Source: Gracilibacillus halophilus YIM-C55.5 (GTDB lineage: Bacteria; Bacillota; Bacilli; Bacillales; Amphibacillaceae). Taken from it: a stretch of DNA of 64,000 nucleotides. The position numbers were made by a program, and so were the translations under genes. How positions within the stretch are numbered: the stretch's first letter is position 1; every line of letters begins with the position of its first letter. A model generated the notes under the pieces. That model was not told where the DNA came from. It searched no databases and saw only the letters and a list, made by a program, of their open reading frames with translations. The stretch lies in assembly GCF_000359605.1 (NCBI RefSeq), contig NZ_APML01000019.1, positions 124,001 to 188,000 of the forward strand, written 5' to 3'. This document shows, piece by piece, positions 8,922 through 18,769 of this stretch.

Positions 8922-9704
8922 TTAACTCGCACGATGCTCAAGACGTAAGCGATCAGCGACCATAGCAATGAACTCACTGTTCGTTGGTTTTGCTTTCGAA
9001 ACACTAACCGTGTAACCAAATAACGATGAGATGGAATCCATATTTCCTCTACTCCACGCTACTTCGATCGCATGACGAATAGCTCTTTCAACACGAGAGG
9101 CTGTCGTATTATATTTATTTGCGATATCTGGATAAAGCACTTTTGTAATCGAACCTAATAGCTCAATATCATTATACACCATGGTAATTGCCTCTCTTAA
9201 GTACATATACCCTTTAATATGAGCGGGGACTCCAATTTCGTGGATAATATTCGTAATACTGGCTTCTAAATCAAACTTCTTGTTTTGGGATGGGGTTTGC
9301 TTCATATTTGGACTTTGAACCGCTGACTGAATCCCTTGAACTTGGCGTATTTGCTCTGCCAAATGCGCCAAATCAAATGGTTTCAGTATAAAATAAGATG
9401 CCCCTAAATTCACAGCTTTTTTCGTTACATCTTCTTGACCAAAAGCTGTTAACATAATGACATGAACCTGTTTTGTATGGTCTTGTTCCTTTAATTTAGC
9501 AAGAACCGCTAAACCATCAATATGAGGCATTATAATATCTAACACAATAACATCTGGTGTTACCTCATCGGTCATTTCTAAACATTCTTTTCCATTATAG
9601 GCGGTACCTACAATTTCAAAGTCATTTTGATCCTCTAAGTACTCCTCCATTAACTGTACCAACTCTTTGTTATCATCGACGAGCAAAACTTTTGTCTTTT
9701 CCAC
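8922..9704 (-). CDS. spo0A: Sporulation master regulator Spo0A
   Basis: Spo0A is the phosphorelay response regulator that commits the cell to sporulation. A receiver domain (about residues 1-125) has the acidic pair in LLVDDNKEL, the phospho-acceptor Asp56 in [10 protein letters not shown] and the lysine in YFILKPFD. A Spo0A DNA-binding domain (about 145-260) ends with [20 protein letters not shown], the characteristic recognition region. GTG is chosen as start because AAGGAGG lies 8 bases upstream and the numbering then puts the acceptor at Asp56, as in B. subtilis. Upstream reading would translate the ribosome site itself. It is a separate unit from spoIVB, with its own sigma-H promoter. 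Confidence 0.97.
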   Translation of the reverse strand: MEKTKVLLVDDNKELVQLMEEYLEDQNDFEIVGTAYNGKECLEMTDEVTPDVIVLDIIMPHIDGLAVLAKLKEQDHTKQVHVIMLTAFGQEDVTKKAVNLGASYFILKPFDLAHLAEQIRQVQGIQSAVQSPNMKQTPSQNKKFDLEASITNIIHEIGVPAHIKGYMYLREAITMVYNDIELLGSITKVLYPDIANKYNTTASRVERAIRHAIEVAWSRGNMDSISSLFGYTVSVSKAKPTNSEFIAMVADRLRLEHRAS

Positions 9705-9756
9705 TACCAGTTCCTCCTTCAAAACGTTTCCAGTACTTATTCATCTCATAGTACAA

Positions 9757-9783
9757 ATTCGACATAAAGGCGATAATTCCTTT
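9757..9783 (-). promoter_or_regulatory. Sigma-H promoter of spo0A with overlapping 0A box
   Basis: Reading the minus strand, AGGAATT is followed after 13 bases by CGAAT, which fits the sigma-H consensus. The heptamer TGTCGAA, a perfect Spo0A-box core, overlaps the -10 element (9758-9764). Start of transcription would be about 45-50 bases before the spo0A GTG. This is the arrangement of the sporulation promoter Ps in B. subtilis. Confidence 0.75.
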
Positions 9784-9868
9784 TTTTATGGATAAAAACT
9801 TCAATTTTTTTCTGTATGCTTTTTTATACTACTTTATTCTCTTAATTTCGATGATTTCACCTATTTTT

Positions 9869-9875
9869 TGTCGAA
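9869..9875 (+). promoter_or_regulatory. Second Spo0A box upstream of spo0A
   Basis: TGTCGAA flanked by T and A runs, about 105 bp upstream of the sigma-H -10 box and in opposite orientation. It fits the 0A-box core, and the spo0A leader of B. subtilis also carries several such boxes. Confidence 0.5.
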
Positions 9876-9932
9876 AAATATTTATTTTTACTATAACAAA
9901 TTTTAGCAAGACATACAATTTTTCAAGAACTA

Positions 9933-9966
9933 CGAAAAAAAAGAAGTAGCACAAGGACTACTTCTT
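9933..9966 (-). terminator. spoIVB terminator
   Basis: A 9-bp stem AAGAAGTAG / CTACTTCTT with an 8-nt loop is followed on the minus strand by a long T run. The stem begins inside the spoIVB stop codon. Confidence 0.85.
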
Positions 9967-11248
9967 AACTTGCTTCTTTCTTTTGTTCATAAATATCGAT
10001 ACCTGCTTCGTTTAACATCCATTCAATGTGAACGCCGTAACCTGATGTCGGATCATTTACGAAGACATGTGTAACAGCGCCGATAATCTTACCATCTTGA
10101 ATTATTGGACTTCCACTCATCCCTTGAACAATACCACCTGTTGCATCTAATAGTCGTTTATCCGTTATCTTTAAAATAATCCCTTTCGTCGCTGGTGCGT
10201 TTTGATCAATACTATTTACAATCTCAACATCAAAAGCTTCCACTTCTTCTCCATTTATAACAGTTAAAATTTTCGCTTTGCCTTCTTTCACCTGATTAGG
10301 TAGAGCAATTGGCATTGGCTTATTCCATCGACTATCTTTTACATCATCTTCTAAATTGCCAAAAATTCCGAATGGTGTATTTTTTGTGATATTCCCTAAT
10401 TTTACATCATTAAGCAAAAATTGGGCTTTTTTCTCACCTGGCACACCATGCTCACCTTTTTGAATTTCCTTTATATTCGAACGGACAATCGACCCATTAT
10501 CAATATCGACTGGCTTTCGTGTATCCATATCAGAAATCACATGACCTAATGCCCCATATTTTTTAGATTCTGGATGGACAAACGTGAGCGTTCCTATACC
10601 AGCTGCTGAATCACGTATATATAATCCGATTCGATATGATTCATCATCTGTATCATATTGTGGTGTTAATTTGGTTTCAACTGTTTTATCTCCACGTTTA
10701 ATTTTCAATTGTAAATCTTGATTATTTTCTCCAGCTTGTTTCACAATTGGTGTGATTTGATCCATTTTGGTCACATTTTGATCATTAATCTTAATAATAT
10801 TATCGCCGACTTTGATTTCAGCATTTTCTCCAGGTGAAACTTCACCATCTGATGTTTGAACTAAATGGTGACCCACGACCAATACACCATTTGTGTTGAG
10901 ATTGATCCCTATTGATTGACCTCCAGGAATAAGGGAAAATTCATCGTAAACAGATACGTTTACTTTCTTTACTGGAAATTTCCCTACTTTATATACGTAT
11001 TCACTATTGCCACTTTGGCTCGATTGAAATACTTCCATATCCGCGGCATGTCTCACTGTTTGTGAACCGTTTTTTTCTAATGATACAGATTTTCCCATTA
11101 CGGGCAAACTGATATCATCTGAATTGGTAAATGATTGTAACTGGTTGGGGATGGAAAGATATAATTGAAATGGCGTGAACCATGGAAGTGCAATAATGGA
11201 AACAAGGAGTATTAATCCTATGCCTTTTCTTAACATTTCTTTTGTCAT
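9965..11248 (-). CDS. spoIVB: SpoIVB peptidase
   Basis: SpoIVB is a serine protease secreted from the forespore that triggers pro-sigma-K processing through SpoIVFA. An N-terminal membrane anchor (about residues 8-27) is followed by a PDZ domain around VGDNIIKINDQNVTKMDQI and an S55 peptidase domain. The catalytic serine lies in GIVQGMSGSPII. With the ATG chosen (AAGGAGG 8 bases upstream) the protein has 427 residues and this serine is number 378, as in B. subtilis. An upstream start would add 14 residues and put the ribosome site in the coding region. Its place between recN and spo0A is conserved. Confidence 0.95.
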   Translation of the reverse strand: MTKEMLRKGIGLILLVSIIALPWFTPFQLYLSIPNQLQSFTNSDDISLPVMGKSVSLEKNGSQTVRHAADMEVFQSSQSGNSEYVYKVGKFPVKKVNVSVYDEFSLIPGGQSIGINLNTNGVLVVGHHLVQTSDGEVSPGENAEIKVGDNIIKINDQNVTKMDQITPIVKQAGENNQDLQLKIKRGDKTVETKLTPQYDTDDESYRIGLYIRDSAAGIGTLTFVHPESKKYGALGHVISDMDTRKPVDIDNGSIVRSNIKEIQKGEHGVPGEKKAQFLLNDVKLGNITKNTPFGIFGNLEDDVKDSRWNKPMPIALPNQVKEGKAKILTVINGEEVEAFDVEIVNSIDQNAPATKGIILKITDKRLLDATGGIVQGMSGSPIIQDGKIIGAVTHVFVNDPTSGYGVHIEWMLNEAGIDIYEQKKEAS

Positions 11249-11402
11249 TACATCACCCTCCTTGTAACTACAGAATTTAATCTGTATCATTAATTTGACC
11301 TTAGCGGAGTGTTTTTAAACCCGTTAAACATAACAAAATCGGGTGATGTTTTCCACTTGTTCCTATACTCTTTTTGTATAGTAAATTGCATCTGCCATGG
11401 AT

Positions 11403-13127
11403 TTATTTTTTTAGTTGATTACTTAACTGAATTAACTCTTTTGCATGTTCTTTTGAGGTATCAGTTAGTGAGGTACCTGTCATCATCCGTCCAATTTCCG
11501 CAATACGTTCTTCGGTGTTTAATTCCCTTACATACGTTTTTGTCCGTTCATCTTCCACTTGTTTCTCAATTTGTAAATGACTATCCGCCATCGATGCAAC
11601 TTGTGGCAAATGCGTAATACAAATCACTTGTGACCCTATAGAGATATTGAGTATTTTTTCGGCCATCGCTTGAGCTACACGACCACTTACACCTGTATCC
11701 ACTTCATCAAAAATTACACTCGAGACGCCTTGATGTTGACTAAAGATATTTTTTAGCGCAAGCATAATCCGACTCATTTCACCACCTGATGCAGTTCGAT
11801 GTAACGGTTTGGCTGGTTCACCTGGATTTGTTGAAATGAAAAATTTCACTTGATCAACACCATTTTCGTTAGGAGTGACAGGTGTTCCGTCCATTTCTAA
11901 CTCACCTTGATCATTTGTTTTTAGCGCCACGTCTACTTTAAATGTAGATTGATCCAAGTATAAATCCGACAATTCTGTAAGGACTGCTTGTTCAAGTTGA
12001 GTGGCCACTTGTTTTCGAACGTCTCTAAGATGTTTTGCTTCTAATAATAAATCTTCTGACAATTCAGTTAATGACTCAGATAAATTTTCTAAGTGTTGAT
12101 CATAATTTCGAATTTCCTCTAGTTCTTCTTCGACTTTCGCACTGTATTCCATAATATCTTCAACAGAATTGCCATACTTTTTCTTCAACTGATTAATTTC
12201 ATTTAATCGTTCTTCAATGATTTGCAAACGATTTGGATCGAATTCAATTTGGTCCAAGAAATTTCGAATATCATACGATAATTCCTCAATCATAAAATAA
12301 TGATCCGTAAATGTTTCGTGCATTTTACTGATATGATCACTATGTTCACCAGCTGATTCAAGATGATTTCCTGCCACTTGTAACCAATCAAGACCTTGAT
12401 GTTCACCATGCAATGCTTGATAAGCATCACTAACATTTTGATAAATTTGTTCATAATGAACCAATTGATTGCGTTCTTCCATCAAGGATTGGTCTTCATT
12501 CGGTTCAAGATCTGCTGATTGAATCTCGTTCAATTGGAATTCGAGTAGGTCCAGCCGTTGCGCAATCTCTTGTTCACTCCTACTCTTCTCATCATACTTC
12601 TTTTTTAGTTCTTTCCACTTTTGATATAACTGATCATATTCATTTCGAAAATTTGGTTCATGCGTCTGATGAAAATAATCAAGTAATTCAATATGTTTAT
12701 CTGTATTTAATAACGATTGTGTTTCGTGTTGACTGTGAATGTCCAATAATGATTGGCCAATCTCTTTTAATATGCCAAGTGTAGTTAACTTTCCATTAAT
12801 ACGGCAAATACTTTTCCCTGTATGAGAAATCGTGCGGTGCAAAACGATCATCTGATCATCAGAGATCTCTATGCCTAAAGAACTTGCTCGCTCAATAATG
12901 GGATGTTGTTCGTCGTCAATAATAAATAATCCTTCTAATTCAGCTTTTTTCTCTCCGTGACGAACATATTCAACAGAACCGCGTCCACCAATTAATAAAC
13001 CTAAGGCGTCAATAATAATCGATTTCCCTGCTCCCGTTTCTCCTGTCAACACAGTTAATCCTTTCTGCAAGGAGACTGATAATTGATCAATAATCGCAAA
13101 ATTTTTGATGGAAAGTTCCGTTAACAT
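11403..13127 (-). CDS. recN: DNA repair ATPase RecN
   Basis: RecN is an SMC-like ATPase acting early in double-strand break repair. The 574-aa protein has Walker A GETGAGKSIIID (about residue 30), a central coiled coil, the ABC signature segment TASGGEMSRIMLALK and Walker B SSVIFDEVDTGVSG. It follows argR by 18 bp and precedes spoIVB, as in B. subtilis. All nucleotide-binding motifs are intact. Confidence 0.96.
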   Translation of the reverse strand: MLTELSIKNFAIIDQLSVSLQKGLTVLTGETGAGKSIIIDALGLLIGGRGSVEYVRHGEKKAELEGLFIIDDEQHPIIERASSLGIEISDDQMIVLHRTISHTGKSICRINGKLTTLGILKEIGQSLLDIHSQHETQSLLNTDKHIELLDYFHQTHEPNFRNEYDQLYQKWKELKKKYDEKSRSEQEIAQRLDLLEFQLNEIQSADLEPNEDQSLMEERNQLVHYEQIYQNVSDAYQALHGEHQGLDWLQVAGNHLESAGEHSDHISKMHETFTDHYFMIEELSYDIRNFLDQIEFDPNRLQIIEERLNEINQLKKKYGNSVEDIMEYSAKVEEELEEIRNYDQHLENLSESLTELSEDLLLEAKHLRDVRKQVATQLEQAVLTELSDLYLDQSTFKVDVALKTNDQGELEMDGTPVTPNENGVDQVKFFISTNPGEPAKPLHRTASGGEMSRIMLALKNIFSQHQGVSSVIFDEVDTGVSGRVAQAMAEKILNISIGSQVICITHLPQVASMADSHLQIEKQVEDERTKTYVRELNTEERIAEIGRMMTGTSLTDTSKEHAKELIQLSNQLKK

Positions 13128-13145
13128 GATCTACACTCCCAGTGA

Positions 13146-13595
13146 TTACAACATTTCTAGAAATTTGTCTTTAATTTCGTGCGCTTCCTCTTCTGTGCGA
13201 CATATGATAAGAATAGTATCATCGCCACAAATCGTACCAAGAATCTCATCCCATGATAAATTATCAATTAAAGCACCAACTGCATTGGCATTGCCGGGCA
13301 ATGTTTTTAAAACGATAAAATGAGTAGCAATATCGATACTTACAAAGGCATCCATAATCAATCGTCGTAATTTTTCTAAAGGATTGAATTTTTGATCAGC
13401 TGGTAAGCTATATTTATAAAGGCCATTGGTTGTTGGGACTTTTACCAAATGCAGTTCTTTAATATCACGAGAAATTGTCGCTTGTGTAATCTCATAACCC
13501 ATATTTCTTAATTCATCGACTAACTCATCCTGGGTCTCTATTTCGTTATCAGTAATAATTTCCCTAATTTTAATATGTCGCTGTGTCTTATTCAT
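13146..13595 (-). CDS. argR: Arginine repressor ArgR/AhrC
   Basis: This arginine-sensing regulator represses arginine synthesis and activates its breakdown. The N-terminal winged helix ([20 protein letters not shown]; recognition around [18 protein letters not shown]) precedes a C-terminal hexamerisation and arginine-binding domain with [13 protein letters not shown] and [11 protein letters not shown]. With GGAGG 7 bases before the ATG chosen it has 149 residues, exactly the AhrC length. An in-frame ATG 11 codons earlier is less likely. Confidence 0.95.
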   Translation of the reverse strand: MNKTQRHIKIREIITDNEIETQDELVDELRNMGYEITQATISRDIKELHLVKVPTTNGLYKYSLPADQKFNPLEKLRRLIMDAFVSIDIATHFIVLKTLPGNANAVGALIDNLSWDEILGTICGDDTILIICRTEEEAHEIKDKFLEML

Positions 13596-13614
13596 TTGGT
13601 TTCCTCCAACTATG

Positions 13615-14451
13615 TTACATTGATTCATTTTTGGACTGATCCAATGTTTCGTGCGCTTCTTTCACTATTCGATTCACTTCTTCTAAAAATGAAACATCTT
13701 CGGAATCTTTTTCCTTTTTCATCCAAGCAAGAAACTCAATATTCCCATCTCCCCCAGTTATAGGAGAGAAAGTAAGTCCGTAAAATGTAAATCCTTCGTT
13801 GTGCGCAAAGGTTAAAATTTCCGTTAAAACTTGCTCATGCACATTCGGATCGCGGACAATTCCTTTTTTACCTACTTGTTCTCTACCCGCTTCAAACTGC
13901 GGTTTTACAAGCATAATAATATCACCATTCTCATGCAATAAATGAAATAAAGGTGGTAACATCAACTTTAATGAGATAAATGATACATCGATACAAGCAA
14001 AATCTGGCTGTCCATAGGATAATTGATCAGATGTCATATAGCGAAAATTCGTGCGTTCCATCACGATCACTCGATCATCATTACGCAGTTTCCAAGCCAG
14101 TTGGTTATACCCAACATCAACGGCATAGCTTAACTGTAGCCCATTTTGTAATCCACAGTCAGTAAAACCACCTGTAGAAGCCCCTATATCAATCATCTTT
14201 CTCCCTTCAAGCGATAGATCGAACGTTTTGAGGGCTTTTTCTAACTTTAAACCACCTCGACCGACATAAGGAATGAGTTGACCCTTTATGTCAATATCGC
14301 TATCTACCGGGATTTTCGTTCCTGGTTTATCCACTCGTTCGCCATCTACAAAAACGAGTCCAGCCATAATCGTTCGTTTTGCTTTTTCACGGCTTTGAAC
14401 AAAACCTTGTTCTACAATATGTTGATCAATTCGAATTTTTTTTGCGCCCAT
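13615..14451 (-). CDS. tlyA: TlyA family rRNA 2'-O-methyltransferase (YqxC)
   Basis: A 278-aa protein with an N-terminal S4 RNA-binding domain (residues 1-65) and an FtsJ-like methyltransferase domain. The SAM-binding motif is [19 protein letters not shown], and a conserved [12 protein letters not shown] strand follows. Relatives methylate 16S and 23S rRNA; the haemolysin label is historical. It starts 7 bp after dxs and is co-transcribed with dxs and argR. Confidence 0.9.
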   Translation of the reverse strand: MGAKKIRIDQHIVEQGFVQSREKAKRTIMAGLVFVDGERVDKPGTKIPVDSDIDIKGQLIPYVGRGGLKLEKALKTFDLSLEGRKMIDIGASTGGFTDCGLQNGLQLSYAVDVGYNQLAWKLRNDDRVIVMERTNFRYMTSDQLSYGQPDFACIDVSFISLKLMLPPLFHLLHENGDIIMLVKPQFEAGREQVGKKGIVRDPNVHEQVLTEILTFAHNEGFTFYGLTFSPITGGDGNIEFLAWMKKEKDSEDVSFLEEVNRIVKEAHETLDQSKNESM

Positions 14452-14457
14452 ATCTTA

Positions 14458-16356
14458 TTAGGCCCTTTGTTCTGAATTGTCGTCAATATTTAATAGTTGT
14501 TTCATCTGTAATATGGCTTCATCTTTTGTAATTTGAAGTTCTTCTAATAATTGATCAACATTGCCATGTTCAACATACGTATCAGGTATTCCCATTCTTT
14601 TCAACCTAGGAGCATATTGATGTGTTTCAGCAAACTCTAAAATCGCACTACCGAATCCACCTTGTAATACAGCTTCTTCAATGGTTAGAACCGGTACATT
14701 TTGTTGGAAGATGGTGTGTAACATCTCATCATCTAATGGTTTCATAAAGCGGGCATTGACGATTTTCACTGAAATCCCTTGCTTTTTAAGTTCCACATGT
14801 GCCTGCATTGCTAATTCAATTGTAGTGCCGAATGTTAAAATTACTGCATCATGGCCATCTTCTAATACTTCCCATTGACCAATTGGGATTTTAGCTAATT
14901 CCTCATCCATCTGAACACCAAGACCATTTCCTCTTGGAAAACGCACTGCAATCGGACCATCATCATACTGTAATGCCGTGTGTACCATATGTTGACATTC
15001 ATTTTCGTCTTTCGGCATCATTAAGACCATATTCGGTAAATGGCGTAAATAAGCTATATCGAATACCCCTTGATGGGTTTCTCCATCGGCACCTACTAAG
15101 CCTGCTCGGTCGATACCAAATGCCACATTTAAATTTTGTCTACAGACATCATGAACTAACTGATCATACGCTCGTTGCATAAAGGTAGAATAAATAGCTA
15201 AAAATGGTTTCATACCCTGAGTAGCAAGACCAGCTGCCATGGTGGTTGCATGTTGTTCAGCGATTCCGACATCAAATAAACGATCTGGAAAACGTTTCTG
15301 GAATTTGTCTAGTTTTGACCCAAGTACCATGGCCGGGGTTATTACTGCTAACCGATAATCATTTGATGCTATTGTCTCTAGCGTATCACTCACGACTTGA
15401 CTCCAGGCTGGCGGAGCATCAACAGGTTTAATTTTTTCCCCAGACTCTATTTTGTACGGGCCAACGCCATGCCATTTATCTTTTTGATCCGTCTCGGCAG
15501 GTGTATAACCTTTTCCTTTTTGTGTAATGACATGTACAAGGACCGGTCCTTCTGTTTTTTTGGCATAATGTAGGTTTTCTTCTAGATTATGAAAATCATG
15601 ACCATCAACAGGACCAAAATACGTAAAACCAAATTCTTCAAATAACATGCCAGGTACCATAAAATATTTCATGCTATCTTTCATTCGTTCGGCTGTTTGT
15701 GCAATTTTCCCACCAACAGCTGGTATTCGTTTCATAAACACTTCTAATTCATCTTTCACGCGGTTATATTTGCCTGCACTTCTCATACGACCGAGTGCTT
15801 TATGCAATGCGCCTACGTTACCAGCAATAGACATTTCATTATCATTCAAAATCACCGTCATATTTTTCTTTTCATGACCAATGTGATTTAAAGCTTCAAG
15901 TGCCATACCTCCAGTTAATGCACCATCGCCAATAATAGGAACAACGGAATAGTTTTGTTCGGTAAGGTCACGTGCCACTGCCATCCCCATCGCTGCAGAT
16001 AGAGATGTTGAACTATGCCCTGCTTCCCACACGTCATGTTCACTTTCGCGCACCTTCGGAAATCCACAAAGTCCCTTATATTGTCTTAAAGTATCAAAGT
16101 CTTTCGTTCGCCCTGTAAGAATTTTGTGAATATAAGACTGATGACCAACATCAAAGAGTAATTTATCTTTTGGACTGTCAAAATGTTTATGTAAAGCCAA
16201 CGTTAATTCGACAACACCTAAATTTGCTCCTAAATGTCCTCCAGTAACTGATAGCTTTTCAATTAGGAATTGCCGTATATGTTGCGACAACACTTCCAAT
16301 TCCTCGACCGATAAGTTCTTTAAAAATTTAGGATTTTTAATTCTGGTAAGATCCAT
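14458..16356 (-). CDS. dxs: 1-deoxy-D-xylulose-5-phosphate synthase
   Basis: Dxs condenses pyruvate and glyceraldehyde 3-phosphate in the first step of the MEP isoprenoid pathway, using thiamine diphosphate. The 632-aa length is normal. The TPP motif begins [18 protein letters not shown], the N-terminal catalytic His block is [16 protein letters not shown], and the transketolase core shows [17 protein letters not shown] and [14 protein letters not shown]. It lies 32 bp after oapA, so the OLE RNP genes and isoprenoid synthesis share this transcription unit. Confidence 0.97.
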   Translation of the reverse strand: MDLTRIKNPKFLKNLSVEELEVLSQHIRQFLIEKLSVTGGHLGANLGVVELTLALHKHFDSPKDKLLFDVGHQSYIHKILTGRTKDFDTLRQYKGLCGFPKVRESEHDVWEAGHSSTSLSAAMGMAVARDLTEQNYSVVPIIGDGALTGGMALEALNHIGHEKKNMTVILNDNEMSIAGNVGALHKALGRMRSAGKYNRVKDELEVFMKRIPAVGGKIAQTAERMKDSMKYFMVPGMLFEEFGFTYFGPVDGHDFHNLEENLHYAKKTEGPVLVHVITQKGKGYTPAETDQKDKWHGVGPYKIESGEKIKPVDAPPAWSQVVSDTLETIASNDYRLAVITPAMVLGSKLDKFQKRFPDRLFDVGIAEQHATTMAAGLATQGMKPFLAIYSTFMQRAYDQLVHDVCRQNLNVAFGIDRAGLVGADGETHQGVFDIAYLRHLPNMVLMMPKDENECQHMVHTALQYDDGPIAVRFPRGNGLGVQMDEELAKIPIGQWEVLEDGHDAVILTFGTTIELAMQAHVELKKQGISVKIVNARFMKPLDDEMLHTIFQQNVPVLTIEEAVLQGGFGSAILEFAETHQYAPRLKRMGIPDTYVEHGNVDQLLEELQITKDEAILQMKQLLNIDDNSEQRA

Positions 16357-16388
16357 GCATGGAATCCTCCCTACGTTAATTTCTGAAA

Positions 16389-16967
16389 TTATTTCGTTGA
16401 TAATACTTTTATTTTAAATTTGTCTTCAATAAATGCAATGATTTTGCCGACTAAAAAAATAATATTTGTGGAAGCATTAATCGCGAGAAATTTACCAAAT
16501 GCTTTACCACCGACAGTTAGTGCGGCTACAATACTCGTTAGTGTGACATTAATGACCGTATAGAACAAACTACCATCACTATAACCGAAATTATTTGAAA
16601 TTTGAAGTACCACGATTGCAGATGCCGCTCCACTTATTATACCAGAAATGTCACCGATAACGTCATTACAAAAACTAGCAAACCGATCGGCATTACGAAC
16701 AATTTGAATTGCTTGCTTGGAACCGCTTACCTTCTCCGCGGCCATTGCGTGAAAAGGTACTTCATCAGCAGCTGTAGCAGCAATCCCTAACATATCGAAA
16801 AACACACCTGTTAACACAATAATCAGCACAATGATCAATCCAACGAGCGTCATTACGCCACTTAAGACCGAAGAAGAAACAACGGAAAAAATAGCCGCTA
16901 ACACAAAAGTGATAACGGCAATACTTATACTAAATTTTATCGACTTTTTCAATTCTTTTTTATTCAT
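16389..16967 (-). CDS. oapA: OLE RNA-associated membrane protein OapA
   Basis: A 192-residue protein with four hydrophobic segments (about residues 10-32, 36-62, 105-125 and 135-155) plus a weaker one near 165-180. A polar stretch between segments 2 and 3 carries a DxxxD motif (Asp102 and Asp106 in DVIGD) and basic residues around RNADR. Length, topology, this motif and its place directly after OLE RNA and before dxs identify it as OapA, the membrane partner of OLE RNA. In Alkalihalobacillus halodurans the complex protects against cold, short-chain alcohols and high Mg2+. Such proteins are sometimes labelled CorB-like. The ATG has AGAGG about 8 bases upstream. Confidence 0.87.
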   Translation of the reverse strand: MNKKELKKSIKFSISIAVITFVLAAIFSVVSSSVLSGVMTLVGLIIVLIIVLTGVFFDMLGIAATAADEVPFHAMAAEKVSGSKQAIQIVRNADRFASFCNDVIGDISGIISGAASAIVVLQISNNFGYSDGSLFYTVINVTLTSIVAALTVGGKAFGKFLAINASTNIIFLVGKIIAFIEDKFKIKVLSTK

Positions 16968-17002
16968 TCATATAACCTCTTATTATTATCATTATATGTA
17001 AC

Positions 17003-17606
17003 GATGGAATGGTCATTTAAAAGGTAAAAACTGCGGCTTAGGTCCAGTAGGTTTTCCCAGATAGGTACCGAGCGTTGCCACTCAGGCGGTTCCCCTTTAA
17101 ACCTATCTTAGCGATGTTTCCATCAGCTAGACTGGATTACCACTTAGTCCACACTATAATCCCTTTTAAATGTCCAATGGAACAGTCTAGGAGTTTTCCT
17201 CAACAACCCTTACCGTTTCCTAGCCTCTTTTGCAGTACGAATTTCATACAGCAGTCGTGCATGCTGTTAGTGGCCATCTAACAGTCACACATCAATTACC
17301 TGTAATCCCCTCCGTACCACTCAAGGCAGGCTACGCTACGAATAAGAATCCCTTTCCTATTCCGTAGGTTCATACCCCATTCCATTTCTATTCCTTGCTA
17401 AGCAATAAAAACAGATATGGGCCTCCGCGGAAGCAGGGTCATCGCCCACATGCCTTTGTGGATCGCCCTGCAACCTTAACTCCCAGCATCGACCCAAGCT
17501 GGGCGCCTCAAGCCGACACAAGGAACTTCATCGATGTGCCTATGGCGGATTTTTAGGCCCGCCTTCAGAAACGGGGGGCTGACTAGAATACTGCACCATT
17601 CCATTT
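17003..17606 (-). ncRNA. ole: OLE RNA (ornate, large, extremophilic)
   Basis: A non-coding, more GC-rich block of about 604 nt lies between ispA and oapA, the known OLE locus. The ends pair: minus-strand AAATGGAATGG (17606-17596) with CCATTCCAT (17012-17004). Other visible helices are 17433-17438 with 17466-17471 enclosing 17446-17450 with 17457-17461, 17482-17487 with 17498-17503, 17544-17548 with 17559-17563, a perfect 8-bp pair 17127-17134 with 17183-17190, and a GCAA tetraloop hairpin at 17070-17083. No long conserved reading frame fills it. OLE RNA forms a membrane RNP with OapA and other proteins. Exact ends are inferred from the closing stem. Confidence 0.92.
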
Positions 17607-17615
17607 CTTATTTCT

Positions 17616-17644
17616 AAAATATCATATTTTACGGAAAATCTCAA
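17616..17644 (-). promoter_or_regulatory. Candidate sigma-A promoter of OLE RNA
   Basis: Three bases after the ispA stop the minus strand reads TTGAGA, a 17-base spacer, then TATTTT. Transcription would begin about 17609, matching the 5' end of OLE RNA deduced from the closing stem. It would let the RNA be made independently of ispA. Confidence 0.5.
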
Positions 17645-17647
17645 ACC

Positions 17648-18532
17648 CTATGTATTTCGATCACTAATATAATCAATAAATGTTTCAAGCTTGGTTGATT
17701 GTAAACCTATTTGTGATAGACATGTTTTTGCTTTTTCCACATATTGTTGCTTCTGTTGAATGGCACCTTGTAACCCTAATATTTTTGGATATGTATTCTT
17801 ATCATTTTCGGCATCTTTACCGATTTGCTTTCCTAATGTTTTTGCATCGCCAACAACGTCTAAAATATCGTCTTGAATTTGAAAAATTAACCCCGCATAA
17901 CCAGCAAATTGATCAATAACTTCCAGTGTCTTATCGTCAGTGCCCGCCAAAAAACTTCCTGCTTGAATAGCATAAGACAACAGTCGTCCTGTTTTCATAT
18001 GATGAATTTCTTCCAGCTCACGCAAAGTAATATCTCTTTTTTCTGATTCCATATCTAAGGTTTGACCGCCAACCATTCCGCTCATACCACTAAATGCAGA
18101 TAATTTTTCAATCAGGAACACTTTTTCCTTATCACTATATATTGAACTATTTGCAATGATTTGAAAGCTGTTTGTAAGCAAGCCATCACCGGCTAATATA
18201 GCTGTTGCTTCATCAAACATTTTATGGTTTGTATATTGACCACGCCGATATGTATCATCGTCCATGGCAGGCAGATCATCGTGTATTAAAGAATACGTGT
18301 GAATCATTTCTAAGGCAATCGCCGCAGGATACACTTTTTCAGTATCTCCATGGAAGCTCTCACAACTCCACTTCATTAAAATCGGACGAATACGCTTCCC
18401 ACCAGCACGTATTGAGTATAGAATCGAATTTTTCAAACGCGTCGGGGCTGGAATCGCTTCTACAGAATGAAGCAAGCGCTGATTAATATGCTCTTGTTCT
18501 TTAGCTAATTCCGTTTCTAATTGTTTACTCAC
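17648..18532 (-). CDS. ispA: Farnesyl diphosphate synthase
   Basis: A short-chain polyprenyl diphosphate synthase of 294 residues that builds farnesyl diphosphate for quinones, bactoprenol and hopanoid-like lipids. The first Asp-rich motif is in LIHDDLPAMDDDTYRRG and the second in QIQDDILDVVGD. The GTG start lies in the region that ends xseB, with AGGAGG in the xseB tail, so translation is coupled. The OLE RNA follows within about 40 bp. Confidence 0.95.
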   Translation of the reverse strand: MSKQLETELAKEQEHINQRLLHSVEAIPAPTRLKNSILYSIRAGGKRIRPILMKWSCESFHGDTEKVYPAAIALEMIHTYSLIHDDLPAMDDDTYRRGQYTNHKMFDEATAILAGDGLLTNSFQIIANSSIYSDKEKVFLIEKLSAFSGMSGMVGGQTLDMESEKRDITLRELEEIHHMKTGRLLSYAIQAGSFLAGTDDKTLEVIDQFAGYAGLIFQIQDDILDVVGDAKTLGKQIGKDAENDKNTYPKILGLQGAIQQKQQYVEKAKTCLSQIGLQSTKLETFIDYISDRNT

Positions 18533-18769
18533 TCATTCTTCCTCCTGCAAATCAAATGTTTTTAACTCACCATTATCATCCACGATTTCTTGAATTTGCT
18601 TTTCTGCTGTGACGAGCTTTTCATGACAGATTTTTGACAATTTCGAACCTTCTTCATAATATTTCATTGCGTCTTCTAAGGGAACATCGCCCTCTTCCAT
18701 CTTTTGAACAATATTTTCTAGTTTTTCCAAAGCTTGTTCAAATGATAACTCATCTTTATTTTCCGTCAT
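18533..18769 (-). CDS. xseB: Exodeoxyribonuclease VII small subunit
   Basis: A 78-residue helical protein with the family signature LSFEQALEKLENIVQKMEEG and PLEDAMKYYEEGSKL, forming the coiled-coil small subunit of exonuclease VII. It overlaps the end of xseA by 14 bp and runs straight into ispA, the standard Bacillus order. Confidence 0.95.
   Translation of the reverse strand: MTENKDELSFEQALEKLENIVQKMEEGDVPLEDAMKYYEEGSKLSKICHEKLVTAEKQIQEIVDDNGELKTFDLQEEE

Noticed and set aside
11249-11402. A sigma-F or sigma-G promoter before spoIVB
   Set aside because: Several near matches occur but none has both elements at good spacing.
17075-17281. A 68-codon plus-strand reading frame within the OLE region
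   Set aside because: It runs antisense to a structured RNA, has no ribosome site and matches no known family; the helices and position explain the base composition better.
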